A DNA stretch of 36,328 bases from a bacterium (GCA_026225095.1 JAMFSC010000057.1:1-36328), one strand, 5' to 3'; counted from the first letter of the stretch, positions 16,402 through 25,216 are shown. The notes: generated by a model from the sequence alone, not told the origin. A program made the numbers and translations.

Positions 16402-18133
16402 GGCTCTCCTGATCGTCGCCGCATCAGCCCTGGCTGCATCAGTCGCCCTCTCGCAGCAGCCTTCCGCGAGGCCGTTTCCCAGGCTCGACGACATTACCGC
16501 CTCCACCGGCATTCACTTCGACCATCTCTCCAGCCCCGAGCAGCGCTACATCGTCGAATCCATGAGCGGCGGCGTGGCCCTGCTCGACTACGACGGCGAT
16601 GGCTGGCTCGACATCTACTTCACCAACGCGCCCAGCGTCTCCATGGCTCTCGCCGGCAAGAAGGCCCGCTCCGCTCTCTACCGCAACAATCACGACGGCA
16701 CCTTTACCGACGTCACCGATAAGGCCGGAGTCGGATACCCCTGCTGGGCCATGGGAGCAGCGGTCGCCGACACCACCAACGACGGCCGCCCCGACCTCCT
16801 CGTCACCTGCTTCGGCGGAGTCGTCCTGTACCACAACAACGGAGACGGAACCTTTACCGACGTCACCGCAAAGTCCGGCCTCGCCAGTGACAAGGGGTGG
16901 GCCACCGGAGCCACCTTCGGAGACTACGACGGCGACGGCTTCCCCGACCTCTTCGTTCCCCACTATGTCGACCTCGATCTCCACGACCTGCCCCAGTTCG
17001 GTTCCGTCAAAACCTGCCAATATCACGACATCGCCGTGCAATGCGGTCCCCGCGGCCTCAAGGGTTCAGCCGACACCCTCTACCACAACCATGGCGACGG
17101 AACCTTCACCGAGGTAGCCACCCAGGCCGGAGTTAGCGACCCCCAACACTACTTCGGCCTCGGAGCCGTCTGGACCGACTTCGACAACGACGGCAAGCTC
17201 GACCTCTTCGTCGCCAACGACGGGGAGTCCAACTATCTCTATCGCAACGAAGGCAACGGTCACTTCAAGGAGATCGCCTCCGATGCCGGAGTAGCCTTCA
17301 GCGAGGACGGTCTCGAGCAGGCCAACATGGGCGTCGCAGTCGGCGACTACGAGAACAAGGGCCGCATGAGCATCGCCATCAGCCACTTCAGCGACGAGTA
17401 CATGGCCCTCTATCGCAACGATGGCGGAATGGTCTTCACCGACGTCTCACACTCCGCCGGCATAGCCCACGCCACCCAACCCTACGTCGGCTGGGGAGAC
17501 GCCTTCCTCGACCTCGACAACGCGGGCTGGCTCGACCTCATCCTCGTTAACGGGCACGTCTACCCCCAGGTCGATAGCGCGAAGCTCGGCATCCACTATC
17601 GCGAGCCCAAGCTCCTCTTCCACAACGACCACAACGGCACCTTCAGCGAATCGACCACCCTGGTCAGCGACGCCCTCACCATCCCGCAGGTCAGCCGCGG
17701 TCTGGCCGTGGGAGATCTCTTCAATCGCGGCTCCCTCGATCTCGTCGTTGAAAACCTCACCGGCTCACCTCAAATACTCTCCTCCCGCACCAACCCGTCC
17801 AACCACTGGATCGGCCTCACCCTCCAGGGCGCACCCCGCAACCGTCTCGCCCTGAACGCCCGCGTTCGTGTCACCGCCAGCGGCATCACCCAAACCGGCG
17901 AGGTCCGCTCCGGCGGAAGCTATCTCTCCCAAAGCGATCTCCGCCTCCACTTCGGACTCGGCACCGCCACGAAGATCGACACGCTCGAAGTCCTTTGGCC
18001 CGCCGCCCCCCCGCAGACCTTCCACAACATCTCCCCCGACCACTTCTATACGCTGGTCCAGGGCGGCGAGCTCCATTCGATCCCCTCTACGACCTACTTC
18101 GGCACATCCTCTCCAGCCCATCCCCACAATTAG
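16349..18133 (+). CDS. CRTAC1-type FG-GAP/VCBS beta-propeller protein with ASPIC/UnbV domain
   Basis: A 594-residue exported protein. After a basic N-terminus and a hydrophobic leader (ALLIVAASALAASVALSQ), it has repeated calcium-binding-like blades with the pattern DYDGDGWLDIYFTN, DTTNDGRPDLLV, DYDGDGFPDLFV and DFDNDGKLDLFVAND, each followed by LYRN or LYHNxGDGTF. The C-terminal part (IGLTLQGAPRNRLALNARVRVTA, then GGSYLSQSDLRLHFGLG) is an ASPIC/UnbV domain. Its cellular role is not well established. It overlaps the preceding TPR gene, a pairing often seen in Acidobacteriota. Confidence 0.93.
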   Translation: MRQTTQRPTPPPGRFPIRALLIVAASALAASVALSQQPSARPFPRLDDITASTGIHFDHLSSPEQRYIVESMSGGVALLDYDGDGWLDIYFTNAPSVSMALAGKKARSALYRNNHDGTFTDVTDKAGVGYPCWAMGAAVADTTNDGRPDLLVTCFGGVVLYHNNGDGTFTDVTAKSGLASDKGWATGATFGDYDGDGFPDLFVPHYVDLDLHDLPQFGSVKTCQYHDIAVQCGPRGLKGSADTLYHNHGDGTFTEVATQAGVSDPQHYFGLGAVWTDFDNDGKLDLFVANDGESNYLYRNEGNGHFKEIASDAGVAFSEDGLEQANMGVAVGDYENKGRMSIAISHFSDEYMALYRNDGGMVFTDVSHSAGIAHATQPYVGWGDAFLDLDNAGWLDLILVNGHVYPQVDSAKLGIHYREPKLLFHNDHNGTFSESTTLVSDALTIPQVSRGLAVGDLFNRGSLDLVVENLTGSPQILSSRTNPSNHWIGLTLQGAPRNRLALNARVRVTASGITQTGEVRSGGSYLSQSDLRLHFGLGTATKIDTLEVLWPAAPPQTFHNISPDHFYTLVQGGELHSIPSTTYFGTSSPAHPHN

Positions 18134-18144
18134 CTGGACATCGA

Positions 18145-18158
18145 AACAATCGTTTGTC
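18145..18158 (+). promoter_or_regulatory. Candidate operator upstream of the GH3 gene
   Basis: AACAATCGTTTGTC is 56 bases before the GH3 start codon. ACAA and TTGT form inverted arms around TCGT. A nearly identical 14-mer (12 of 14 bases) is at 22138-22151. The shape is plausible for a LacI-family operator, and a LacI-family gene is in the window; binding is not shown. Confidence 0.45.
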
Positions 18159-18214
18159 TAAGATTGCTCACGCCTCATCCACCAAGCTGAGCAGCACTCA
18201 AGGACAACGCTTCC

Positions 18215-20515
18215 ATGGATCTCCGTCTTACCGCACGCGCCCGACTCACCATCGCACTGTCCCTGCCCCTCATCGCAGTCCTCCCGCTCCATCGATCCGT
18301 TGCCGCCCAGGGCCCAGCCCCAGACGCCGCCCAGACGCGCTTCGTGGATGACCTCATCCACCGCATGACCCTCGAAGAGAAGATCGGCCAGATGAGCCAG
18401 ATCGCCCTCAACACCCCCGACAACACCAGCGCCGAGGCTGAGGTCCGCGCCGGCCACGTCGGATCCTTCCTCTTCGTCACCGACCCGGCCCGCATCGATC
18501 ATCTGCAACACGTCGCCGTCGAGCAGACGCGCCTCCACATCCCCATCCTCTTCGGCTTCGACGTCATCCACGGCTTCCGCACCGTCTATCCCGTCCCGCT
18601 CGCCATGGCCGCCTCCTGGGACCCGGAGGTCCCGGCAAAGGTCCAGCGCATGGCCGCCCGCGAGGCCTCCGCCGCAGGCGTCCGCTGGACCTTCGCCCCC
18701 ATGGTCGACATCGCCCGCGACGCCCGCTGGGGGCGCATGATGGAAGGCGCCGGCGAAGACCCCTTCCTCGGCTCCCGCATGGCCGAAGCCCAGGTCCGCG
18801 GCTTCCAGGGAACCGCCCTCTCCAACCCCGACAGCATCGTCGCCTGTGTCAAGCACTACGCCGGATATGGAGCCGCAGACGGGGGCCGCGACTACGACTC
18901 CTCCAACATCTCCGACGCCGATCTCCAGAACATCTACCTCCCCCCCTTCCACGCCGCCGAACGGGCAGGAGCGGGAACCTTCATGCCCGCCTACATGGAC
19001 CTCAATGGAGTCCCCGCCGCCGGCAATCACTGGCTCCTGCGCGACGTCCTCAAAGACCAGTGGCACTTCCAAGGCTTCGTCGTCAGCGACTGGGACGCCG
19101 TCCGCAACCTCGTCACGCACGGCTTTGCCAAAGATGACGCCGACGCCGCCGCCCGCTCCGCCAACGCCGGCGTGGACATGGAGATGACCAGCCACATCTT
19201 CCGCGATCACCTCGCCGCCCTGGTCAAATCCGGCACCGTCTCCCAGGCCACCGTCGACGAAGCCGTCCGCCGCATCCTCACCATCAAGTACCGCCTCGGT
19301 CTCTTCGATCACCCCTACGCGAACCCGAACAACGCAGCCGCCCGGATGGTCACCCCGGAGCAGCGCGCCGAGGCCCGCAAAGCCGGTGCCCGCACCGCCG
19401 TCCTCCTCCGCAACGAGGGCAGCGTCCTCCCCCTCAAAAAGTCCCCCGGCACCGTCGCCGTCATCGGCCCCCTCGCCGATTCGAAGGTGGACATCGGCGG
19501 CTCCTGGAGCCTCGCCAGCCACCCCGCCGACAACGTCAGCGTCCTCGAAGGCCTGCGCCGCCGCTTCCCCTCCCAGCCCAACGCCGTCCGTTACAGCAAG
19601 GGCGTCGAGATCGAACGCACCCAGCCATCCATCTTCGACGACCAGTTCCCCGAGCCGCCCCTCACCCTCCACACCGAGGCTGAGAAGCATGCCGCCTTCC
19701 AACAGGCCATCGACCTCGTCAAGTCCTCCGACGTCGCAGTCCTTGTCCTCGGCGAACTCATGAGCATGAGCGGCGAACAAGCCGCCCGCTCCACCCTCGA
19801 CCTGCCCGGCCGCCAGGAAGAGCTCCTCGAAGCCGCCGTCGCCACCGGCAAACCCGTCGTCCTCGTCCTGCTGAACGCCCGCCCCCTCGCCATCAACTGG
19901 GCCGCGCAACATGTCCCCGCCATCCTCGAAGCCTGGTATCCCGGCACCGAAGGCGGCAACGCCATCGCCGACCTCCTCTTCGGAGACGCAGTCCCCGGCG
20001 GCAAACTCCCCGTCACCTTTCCCCGCTCCGTCGGCCAGGAGCCCCTCTTCTACGCCCGCTACCTCACCATGAACCCCGGCAACGTGGGCAACATGTACTG
20101 GGACGGACCAAGCGCCCCCCTCTACCCCTTCGGATTCGGCCTCAGCTACTCCACCTTCACCATCGCGGACCTCAAGCTCAGCACCCCCCAGATCAACGCC
20201 GGAGCCTCCCTCGAAGTCACCGTCACCGTCAAAAATACGGGGCAATACGCCGCCGATCAGGTCGTACAGCTCTACACCCATCAGCGCTCTGGAAGCGCCT
20301 CCCGCCCCGTCCGCGAGCTCAAGGGCTTCCGCCGCATCACCCTGCAGCCCGGCGAATCGAAGCCCGTCACCCTCACCCTCGACACGCATGACCTGGGCTT
20401 CTGGAGCACCGCCACCCGCGCCTTCGCCATCGAACCCGGAACCTTCGACCTCTGGGTAGGCGACAGCTCAACCTCCACCGCCAACCACGCCACCTTCGAA
20501 GTCACCCATCCCTGA
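18215..20515 (+). CDS. bglX: Glycoside hydrolase family 3 beta-glucosidase (BglX-like)
   Basis: A 766-residue exported enzyme that removes terminal beta-linked glucose (or a similar sugar) from oligosaccharides. A signal peptide ends near SVAAQ. The GH3 barrel starts at RFVDDLIHRMTLEEKIGQM. The nucleophile is D292 in GFVVSDWDAV, and the likely acid/base is E521 in SGEQAARS. The conserved KHYAGYG and GRMMEGAGEDPFLG segments are present. The C-terminal fibronectin III-like domain begins near YPFGFGLSYSTF. Length and domain order match BglX. Export suggests periplasmic action. It is convergent with the GH30 gene, 54 bases apart. Confidence 0.94.
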   Translation: MDLRLTARARLTIALSLPLIAVLPLHRSVAAQGPAPDAAQTRFVDDLIHRMTLEEKIGQMSQIALNTPDNTSAEAEVRAGHVGSFLFVTDPARIDHLQHVAVEQTRLHIPILFGFDVIHGFRTVYPVPLAMAASWDPEVPAKVQRMAAREASAAGVRWTFAPMVDIARDARWGRMMEGAGEDPFLGSRMAEAQVRGFQGTALSNPDSIVACVKHYAGYGAADGGRDYDSSNISDADLQNIYLPPFHAAERAGAGTFMPAYMDLNGVPAAGNHWLLRDVLKDQWHFQGFVVSDWDAVRNLVTHGFAKDDADAAARSANAGVDMEMTSHIFRDHLAALVKSGTVSQATVDEAVRRILTIKYRLGLFDHPYANPNNAAARMVTPEQRAEARKAGARTAVLLRNEGSVLPLKKSPGTVAVIGPLADSKVDIGGSWSLASHPADNVSVLEGLRRRFPSQPNAVRYSKGVEIERTQPSIFDDQFPEPPLTLHTEAEKHAAFQQAIDLVKSSDVAVLVLGELMSMSGEQAARSTLDLPGRQEELLEAAVATGKPVVLVLLNARPLAINWAAQHVPAILEAWYPGTEGGNAIADLLFGDAVPGGKLPVTFPRSVGQEPLFYARYLTMNPGNVGNMYWDGPSAPLYPFGFGLSYSTFTIADLKLSTPQINAGASLEVTVTVKNTGQYAADQVVQLYTHQRSGSASRPVRELKGFRRITLQPGESKPVTLTLDTHDLGFWSTATRAFAIEPGTFDLWVGDSSTSTANHATFEVTHP

Positions 20516-20569
20516 GCTGGCGACCAGCGGCGACGTCCGGTAGCGAGCACTCCGGCAAGATGGATCTCA

Positions 20570-22000
20570 CTACCAGACGTACGTCGCCACCGCCCCCGCC
20601 GGCAACCGAGCCACCGCGTCCTTACCCTTGTAACGAATCGCGAAGCTTGCCTCCCCCACCGACGTATTACTGACAATCACCACATGCCGCTTCGCAGGAG
20701 TCACAAAAGCCACATGCGGCAGCACCCCACCGGCAGACCCCACCCGCACCGACCCCGCCGGAACAAACTTCGAAGCGTGCGCCGCCGTATAGTAAGCCAG
20801 GTTCCGCACCACGGTATCGCCATCCAGCGTAATCGCCCCCCGGCACACCGGGCATCCACCATCATCGGTATGCGGCCCATTCCGCGGATCCGCCGCGAGG
20901 TTCCAAAGCAGCACATTCCTCGCCCAGTTCTCCGGAGCCCCCACAATCAACTTCGCCACCGGCTCCGCAATCGGAAGCGTCGGATCCTCCTTCCGCGAGA
21001 TCACCATCTGCTCCGTAAAGTAGAGGTTCTTCCCCGGAAAGGCATCGTGCACCTTCGTCAAAGCCCCGATCTCTCCGAGATAAAGATGAAACCCCGACCC
21101 ATCCGTATACTTCGCCGCCGCCGCATCCTTCAGCAGATCAATCGAGTACTCCGGATGATCGCAGTTATGGTCGAAGTCGATGATCTTCGTCTTCAACCCA
21201 GCCTTGGCCAGCGCCGGCCCAAGGTAGTTCCCAATCAGCTCCGCCTCTTCCGCCGAAGTCACCAACATGCTCGGCGTGTTGTGCGGATTCTCCGGCTCAT
21301 TCTGCGGAGTCAGCGCGTCAATCTGAATGCCCTCCGCCCGCATCCCCTCCAGATACTTCACCAGGTAGTCCGCATACGCTCCATAATCTTCCTTCCTCAG
21401 GTGTCCATCCTTCACCGCGCCGTTGTCCTTCATCCAGGCCGGAGCCGTCCACGGCGAAGCCAGGATCTTGATCCGCGGATTGATCGCCAGAATCTCCTTC
21501 AACACCGGGATCACATCCGCCCGATCCGGACCAAGCGAGAAGTTCTTCAATCCCGCATCCGTCTCCCCGGAAGCCATATCGTCGTAGGTATAAACATGGT
21601 CGTTCATATCCGAGGCCCCCACCGACACCCGGATATAGCTGGTCCCGATCTGCCCCGGCCCATCCCCAAACAGCTCCTTCAGCAAAGCCGTCCGCGCCCC
21701 CGGCGTCATCTTCATCATCAACTGGGCTGACCCGCCCGTCAGCGCATGACCGAACCCATCCATGGTCTGAAACTTCGTACCATCGTCCACCACGATCGCG
21801 CCGTCATCCACCGCACTGGCCTTGCCAAAGTGAAGACGTTGCGCCTGCTCCGCCAGTAGGTTCGTCTTATCCGGCGTCGTCAGCCAAACCGTAACGTCAT
21901 CGGTAGACGCAGCGCGAACACTCAACGGCATCGCGGCCATCAGCGCAATCCCCATCAACCTGCGCACAACAAAGCCCTTCTCATAGCGTCCAGAATGCAT
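20570..22000 (-). CDS. Glycoside hydrolase family 30 enzyme (glucosylceramidase-like)
   Basis: A 476-residue secreted or periplasmic glycosidase. The start used is the ATG preceded by GAGGTGG eight bases away; it yields a signal peptide (VRRLMGIALMAAMPLSVRA). The frame is open to 22294, but that extension is unlike GH30. The fold is a TIM barrel with a beta-side domain. The acid/base is E235 in TPQNEPEN and the nucleophile E330 in YFTEQM. MDGFGHALTG and LASPWTAPAWMK are typical of the family. Substrates of GH30 include glucosylceramide and beta-1,6-glucan; this bacterial form may act on glucan. With the GH3 enzyme it could form a two-step glucan-to-glucose route. Confidence 0.93.
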   Translation of the reverse strand: MHSGRYEKGFVVRRLMGIALMAAMPLSVRAASTDDVTVWLTTPDKTNLLAEQAQRLHFGKASAVDDGAIVVDDGTKFQTMDGFGHALTGGSAQLMMKMTPGARTALLKELFGDGPGQIGTSYIRVSVGASDMNDHVYTYDDMASGETDAGLKNFSLGPDRADVIPVLKEILAINPRIKILASPWTAPAWMKDNGAVKDGHLRKEDYGAYADYLVKYLEGMRAEGIQIDALTPQNEPENPHNTPSMLVTSAEEAELIGNYLGPALAKAGLKTKIIDFDHNCDHPEYSIDLLKDAAAAKYTDGSGFHLYLGEIGALTKVHDAFPGKNLYFTEQMVISRKEDPTLPIAEPVAKLIVGAPENWARNVLLWNLAADPRNGPHTDDGGCPVCRGAITLDGDTVVRNLAYYTAAHASKFVPAGSVRVGSAGGVLPHVAFVTPAKRHVVIVSNTSVGEASFAIRYKGKDAVARLPAGAVATYVW

Positions 22001-22137
22001 CGTCTTCACCACCTCGTAGTACGTCATCGGAGAGAGCGTCGCGCCGAGGATCATCCCCCGGCGGACCCGTTGTCCAACCCATTGAGCACCGGCGACTACC
22101 TCCATGTCAAGCCAGCCGTGCAGTCTCCCAGTCTCCA

Positions 22138-22151
22138 GACAATCGCTTGTC
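22138..22151 (+). promoter_or_regulatory. Candidate operator in GH30/amidohydrolase divergent region
   Basis: GACAATCGCTTGTC has perfect 5-base arms (GACAA and TTGTC) around TCGC. It matches 12 of 14 bases of the site upstream of the GH3 gene. It lies 61 bases before the amidohydrolase GTG and 137 bases before the GH30 start. A perfect TTGACA on the minus strand at 22105-22110 could belong to the GH30 promoter. Confidence 0.45.
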
Positions 22152-22199
22152 CGAAGCGGAGTACGCGCCCCCGCACCCATGCCGCAAGACCACCCTTGG

Positions 22200-22205
22200 T
22201 ACACT
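22200..22205 (+). promoter_or_regulatory. Candidate -10 element, possibly leaderless amidohydrolase gene
   Basis: TACACT ends seven bases before the GTG start codon at 22213. There is no ribosome binding site, so a leaderless transcript is possible. The -35 is not clear. Confidence 0.3.
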
Positions 22206-22212
22206 CCATCCC

Positions 22213-24006
22213 GTGAGCATTCCCAGATCAACCGCCCTGAAATTTGCCCTCCTCCTCGCCACGACCATTCCCCTCGCCGCCCAGACCCTGCCACCCGACA
22301 CCATCCTCTTCCACGGCAACATCCTCACCGGCGCCCACCTCCGCCCCGATCCCGATCCCGACGCCCCATCCCCCACCCCCGCCCGCGTCACCGCCCTGGC
22401 CATCCAGAACGGCCGCATCCTCGCCATCGGCAGCGACCAGCAGATCCTCCAGCTCAAAGCCCCCGGAACCCAACTCATCGACCTCCACGGGGCCTTCGCC
22501 CTCCCCGGCTTCAACGACGCCCACACCCACATCGCCTACGCCGGCAAGCAGAAGCTCTCCATCGACCTCGACCACACCCCATCCCTCGCCGCCATGCTCA
22601 ACGCCATCCAGATCTACGCCACCGGCAAACGCCCCGGCGCCTGGCTCCTGGGAGGAGGCTGGGACCACACCCTCTGGGCCGCAAAGCAACTCCCCACCCG
22701 CCAGGATCTCGACCGCGTCACCGCCGGCCATCCGGCCTTTCTCTGGCGCACCGACGGACACATGGCCGTCGCCAACTCCGCCGCCCTCGCCGCCGCCAAC
22801 ATCACCGACCAGACGCCCGATCCTCCCGGAGCAAAGATCGACCGCGACGCCACCGGCCTCCCTACCGGCATCCTCCGCGAGTCCGCCGCCACCAGCCTGA
22901 TCCAATCCCGCATCCCCCCACCCTCCGCCCAGGACCGCCGCCAGGCCCTCGAAACCAGCATCGCCGACGCCCTCGCCCACGGCGTCACCTCCGTCCAGGA
23001 CAACTCCGACTGGGACGACTTCCTCACCCTCGTCACCATGGAGCACACCGGCCAACTCAAGCTCCGCGTCTCCGAGTGGCTCGACTTCACCCTCCCCCTC
23101 GACGTCCTCAAGTCCCGCCGCGCCTCCCACCCCGCCAACGATCCCCTCCTCCACCTCGGCATGCTCAAAGGCTTCATGGACGGCTCCCTCGGCTCCCGCA
23201 CCGCCGCCCTGGAGGAGCCCTACGCCGACGATCCCGCCAACTCCGGCATCCCCCGCTACGACCAGGAAAAGCTCAACCTGTTGGCCTCCCAGCGAGCCGC
23301 CGCCGGCTTCCAACTCGGCTTCCACGCCATCGGAGACCGCGCCAGCGCGATCGCCCTCAACGCCCTCACCGCCGCCGAGCAGGTCGCCACCTCCACCCGA
23401 CCCATCGTTCTATCGTCGGAAGCCGAACGCCAGGCCGCCCTCACCGCCCCCCTCGACTCCCTCCCGCTCGACACCCGCTTCCGCATCGAGCACGCCCAGG
23501 TCCTCCTCCCCGGCGACTTCACCCGCTTCCACGAAGAGCGCATCATCGCCTCCATGCAGCCCTCCCATCTGCTCACCGACATGAACTGGGCCGCCGCCCG
23601 CCTCGGCCCGGAACGAGCCGCCCATGCCTACGCCTGGAAGTCCTTCCTCGATCACGGCGTCACCCTCGCCTTCGGAACCGACTATCCCGTCGAATCCATC
23701 AGCCCATTCCGTGGACTGTACGCCGCCGTCACCCGCCAGAACGAGTCCGGCACCGCCACCTTCCACCCCGAGCAGCGGCTCACCATCCAGCAGGCGATCT
23801 ACGCCTACACCCAGGCCCCCGCCTACGCCGACTTCTCCGAGAAGCTCAAGGGCCGGCTCGAACCCGGCTTCCTTGCGGACATCGCCGTGCTCGACCGCGA
23901 CCTCACCGCCGTCGCTCCCCGCGAGATCCTCGCCACCCACGTCCTCCTCACCCTCGTCAACGGAGTCGTCGTCTTTACCGGCCCACCAAACTCCGTCTCT
24001 CCATAG
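22213..24006 (+). CDS. Exported amidohydrolase (YtcJ-like, Amidohydro_3)
   Basis: About 597 residues. The GTG start places the signal peptide (RSTALKFALLLATTIPLAAQ) at the N-terminus; the frame extends upstream to 22147 but this would bury the leader. The metal-dependent barrel has the first-strand HxH in FNDAHTHIAYAG, then HAIGDRA, and the catalytic-type Asp in FGTDYPVES. The order is that of the YtcJ/amidohydrolase 3 group, which hydrolyses C-N bonds in small amides or cyclic compounds. The true substrate is unknown. A short hairpin-rich repeat (module C) begins immediately after the stop. Confidence 0.92.
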   Translation: MSIPRSTALKFALLLATTIPLAAQTLPPDTILFHGNILTGAHLRPDPDPDAPSPTPARVTALAIQNGRILAIGSDQQILQLKAPGTQLIDLHGAFALPGFNDAHTHIAYAGKQKLSIDLDHTPSLAAMLNAIQIYATGKRPGAWLLGGGWDHTLWAAKQLPTRQDLDRVTAGHPAFLWRTDGHMAVANSAALAAANITDQTPDPPGAKIDRDATGLPTGILRESAATSLIQSRIPPPSAQDRRQALETSIADALAHGVTSVQDNSDWDDFLTLVTMEHTGQLKLRVSEWLDFTLPLDVLKSRRASHPANDPLLHLGMLKGFMDGSLGSRTAALEEPYADDPANSGIPRYDQEKLNLLASQRAAAGFQLGFHAIGDRASAIALNALTAAEQVATSTRPIVLSSEAERQAALTAPLDSLPLDTRFRIEHAQVLLPGDFTRFHEERIIASMQPSHLLTDMNWAAARLGPERAAHAYAWKSFLDHGVTLAFGTDYPVESISPFRGLYAAVTRQNESGTATFHPEQRLTIQQAIYAYTQAPAYADFSEKLKGRLEPGFLADIAVLDRDLTAVAPREILATHVLLTLVNGVVVFTGPPNSVSP

Positions 24007-24131
24007 AACTTGTTGAATATCCCGTCTTGCTTAAGGGCACGGCTTCAGCCGTGCCGCATATGCTTCCTTTGCAATGCGGCTTCAGCCGATGAGGTACGTT
24101 TTCGTCGCCTGCCGGACTTTTCTCAACAAGC
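24006..24131 (+). repeat. Extragenic repeat module C, copy 1
   Basis: Starts at the amidohydrolase stop codon. The stem GGCACGGC with GCCGTGCC around TTCA at 24036-24055 is perfect. ACTTGTTGA at the left and TCAACAAGC at the right form near-perfect inverted ends, giving a unit of about 120 bp. The left half aligns with the reverse complement of 34255-34354 (TGTTGAA, then CCGTNTTGC, then TAAGGGCRCGGCTTCAG). It has no T-run, so it is not a clear terminator. Confidence 0.65.
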
Positions 24132-24194
24132 TCCTACGCCGATCCAGGAGGCTCTCCTAAGCGTTGCCCCCTCTCCACAATGACGTTTTTAGCA

Positions 24195-24280
24195 CGGATT
24201 GCTTGTTGGTATGAAGTTGGATGCCCCACCTTCGGCGCAACGTTTCACCGCGCCTAAGGTGGGCCGGCCGCCACAGCACC
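24195..24280 (+). repeat. Extragenic repeat module A, copy 1
   Basis: It aligns with 30558-30644 (GGAYTGCTTGTTGGYATGA, then GCCCCACCTTCG, then CTAAGG) and with the reverse complement of 34386-34450. GCCCCACCTT pairs with AAGGTGGGC to form a long-loop hairpin. Confidence 0.65.
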
Positions 24281-24404
24281 GGGCCACGGACTCTATACCA
24301 TTACCCAATCCGCTCTAGGTCCCAGGTCGCAAACCGGCCGAGGGCTGAAGGCCCGACACATATTATTGGGAGCGCAACCACACCTCCAGGAGAACGGCTC
24401 TGGA
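24281..24404 (+). repeat. Internally deleted copy of repeat B
   Basis: The left part (CCGCTCTAG near 24312) resembles the left end of copies 1 and 3. The right part, 24371-24404, matches the right end of copy 1 closely (GCGCAACCACACCTCCAGGA, then GAACGGCTCT). The 270-bp centre, including the operator palindrome, is missing and replaced by a short unrelated stretch. Module A precedes it, exactly as it precedes copy 3. Confidence 0.6.
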
Positions 24405-24612
24405 ACAAAGTCAACCCTCGTAGCAAAGACAGCCCTGGTGGAGTGGCGTATTCCTTTTTGTCTGTCATTCCTGTAGGAATCCGCGTTTGTTTTCCTCTAC
24501 ACCAGCACCAAATCCGCTCTGGTGGCGCAAGCACAGTCCACAACAAGGAACCCCGATCCACTCCGCGGGTCCCCTCTTGTGCAGCACATCGGTTCGCCCA
24601 AAAGGCCTCTGC
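24405..24612. other. Noncoding stretch after deleted repeat B
   Basis: No gene was recognised. It contains TGTCATTCCTGTAGGAATCC at 24462-24481, whose ATTCC and GGAAT arms form a small hairpin. Open frames crossing it have no protein-like features. Confidence 0.45.
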
Positions 24613-25056
24613 TTAGCGACGGCCGCCACGCCCTCCCGGCGAAGCGTGACCCTGGAACCCACCCGTGCGCTCGCCGCCGGCGTCATGTCCCGGGTTGCCG
24701 ATGTGCCCCTGCCCATCGCGCCCTTCGTTACCGTGGAAATGGTTGAATGGTTGCTCGCCCCGCTCCGGGAATGGCCCGCCATAGCCGCGCCGAGGGTCGT
24801 AGCGATTGTCGACGTGACCATACCAGCCCGGACGCCCGTGAAACCACGGTCCGGATCCAATGAAGATCCCGCCCGTGAACCAGTCCGGTCCATAGTACCC
24901 ATACGGAGCACAACTGTAGGGCGCGTAATCAAAATAGCCATACGGGCATATCGGCGGAGCGCCAATGCTCACCGAGATCTGGGCAGGCGACAGGCTGTTC
25001 ACGCTGAGAAACACCCCAGCCAGAACTGAGAGAACAAGAATTTTCACGCGGGACAT
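24613..25056 (-). CDS. Small exported Gly/Tyr/His-rich protein
   Basis: 147 residues. The ATG chosen has GAGG nine bases upstream and opens a signal peptide (VKILVLSVLAGVFLSVNSLSPAQ). The mature protein begins with a Tyr/Pro-rich stretch holding two Cys (CPYGYFDYAPYSCAPYGYYG) and continues with WFHGRPGWYGHVDNRYD. It ends in a disordered Gly/His/Arg tail (GGFQGHASPGGRGGRR). It is probably an envelope protein. No family with known function was recognised. It stands alone between repeat-rich DNA and a divergent LprI-type gene. Confidence 0.75.
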   Translation of the reverse strand: MSRVKILVLSVLAGVFLSVNSLSPAQISVSIGAPPICPYGYFDYAPYSCAPYGYYGPDWFTGGIFIGSGPWFHGRPGWYGHVDNRYDPRRGYGGPFPERGEQPFNHFHGNEGRDGQGHIGNPGHDAGGERTGGFQGHASPGGRGGRR

Positions 25057-25216
25057 AGAGTTTTTCCTCGACCTTCTACCCCGATTAGACCCACAATCCC
25101 GCTTACGCGTTGTGTCATACCGCGCACCCACCTTGCGATGACGGGAAAGACCCGGATTGGACTATTCTTCAGTGGGGCAAAGTACCGTCGCGTCGGCACC
25201 CTGCGTCCAACTCCTC

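Noticed and set aside
18158..20389. 743-codon open frame antisense to the GH3 gene
   Set aside because: It is a by-product of extreme GC at third codon positions. The sequence is Gly/Asp/Glu/Val-rich with no domain, while the plus-strand frame is a clear GH3 enzyme.
20516..20569. Bidirectional terminator between the convergent GH3 and GH30 genes
   Set aside because: Only a 5-bp stem (GCTGG/CCAGC) is visible, with no T-run on either side.
24036..24055. Hairpin after the amidohydrolase as rho-independent terminator
   Set aside because: The stem is perfect but no T-run follows, and the sequence belongs to the repeated module C.
22104..24092. Arg/Pro/His-rich frame overlapping the amidohydrolase on the same strand
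   Set aside because: Out-of-frame shadow with repetitive basic composition; the amidohydrolase frame has the metal-binding motifs.
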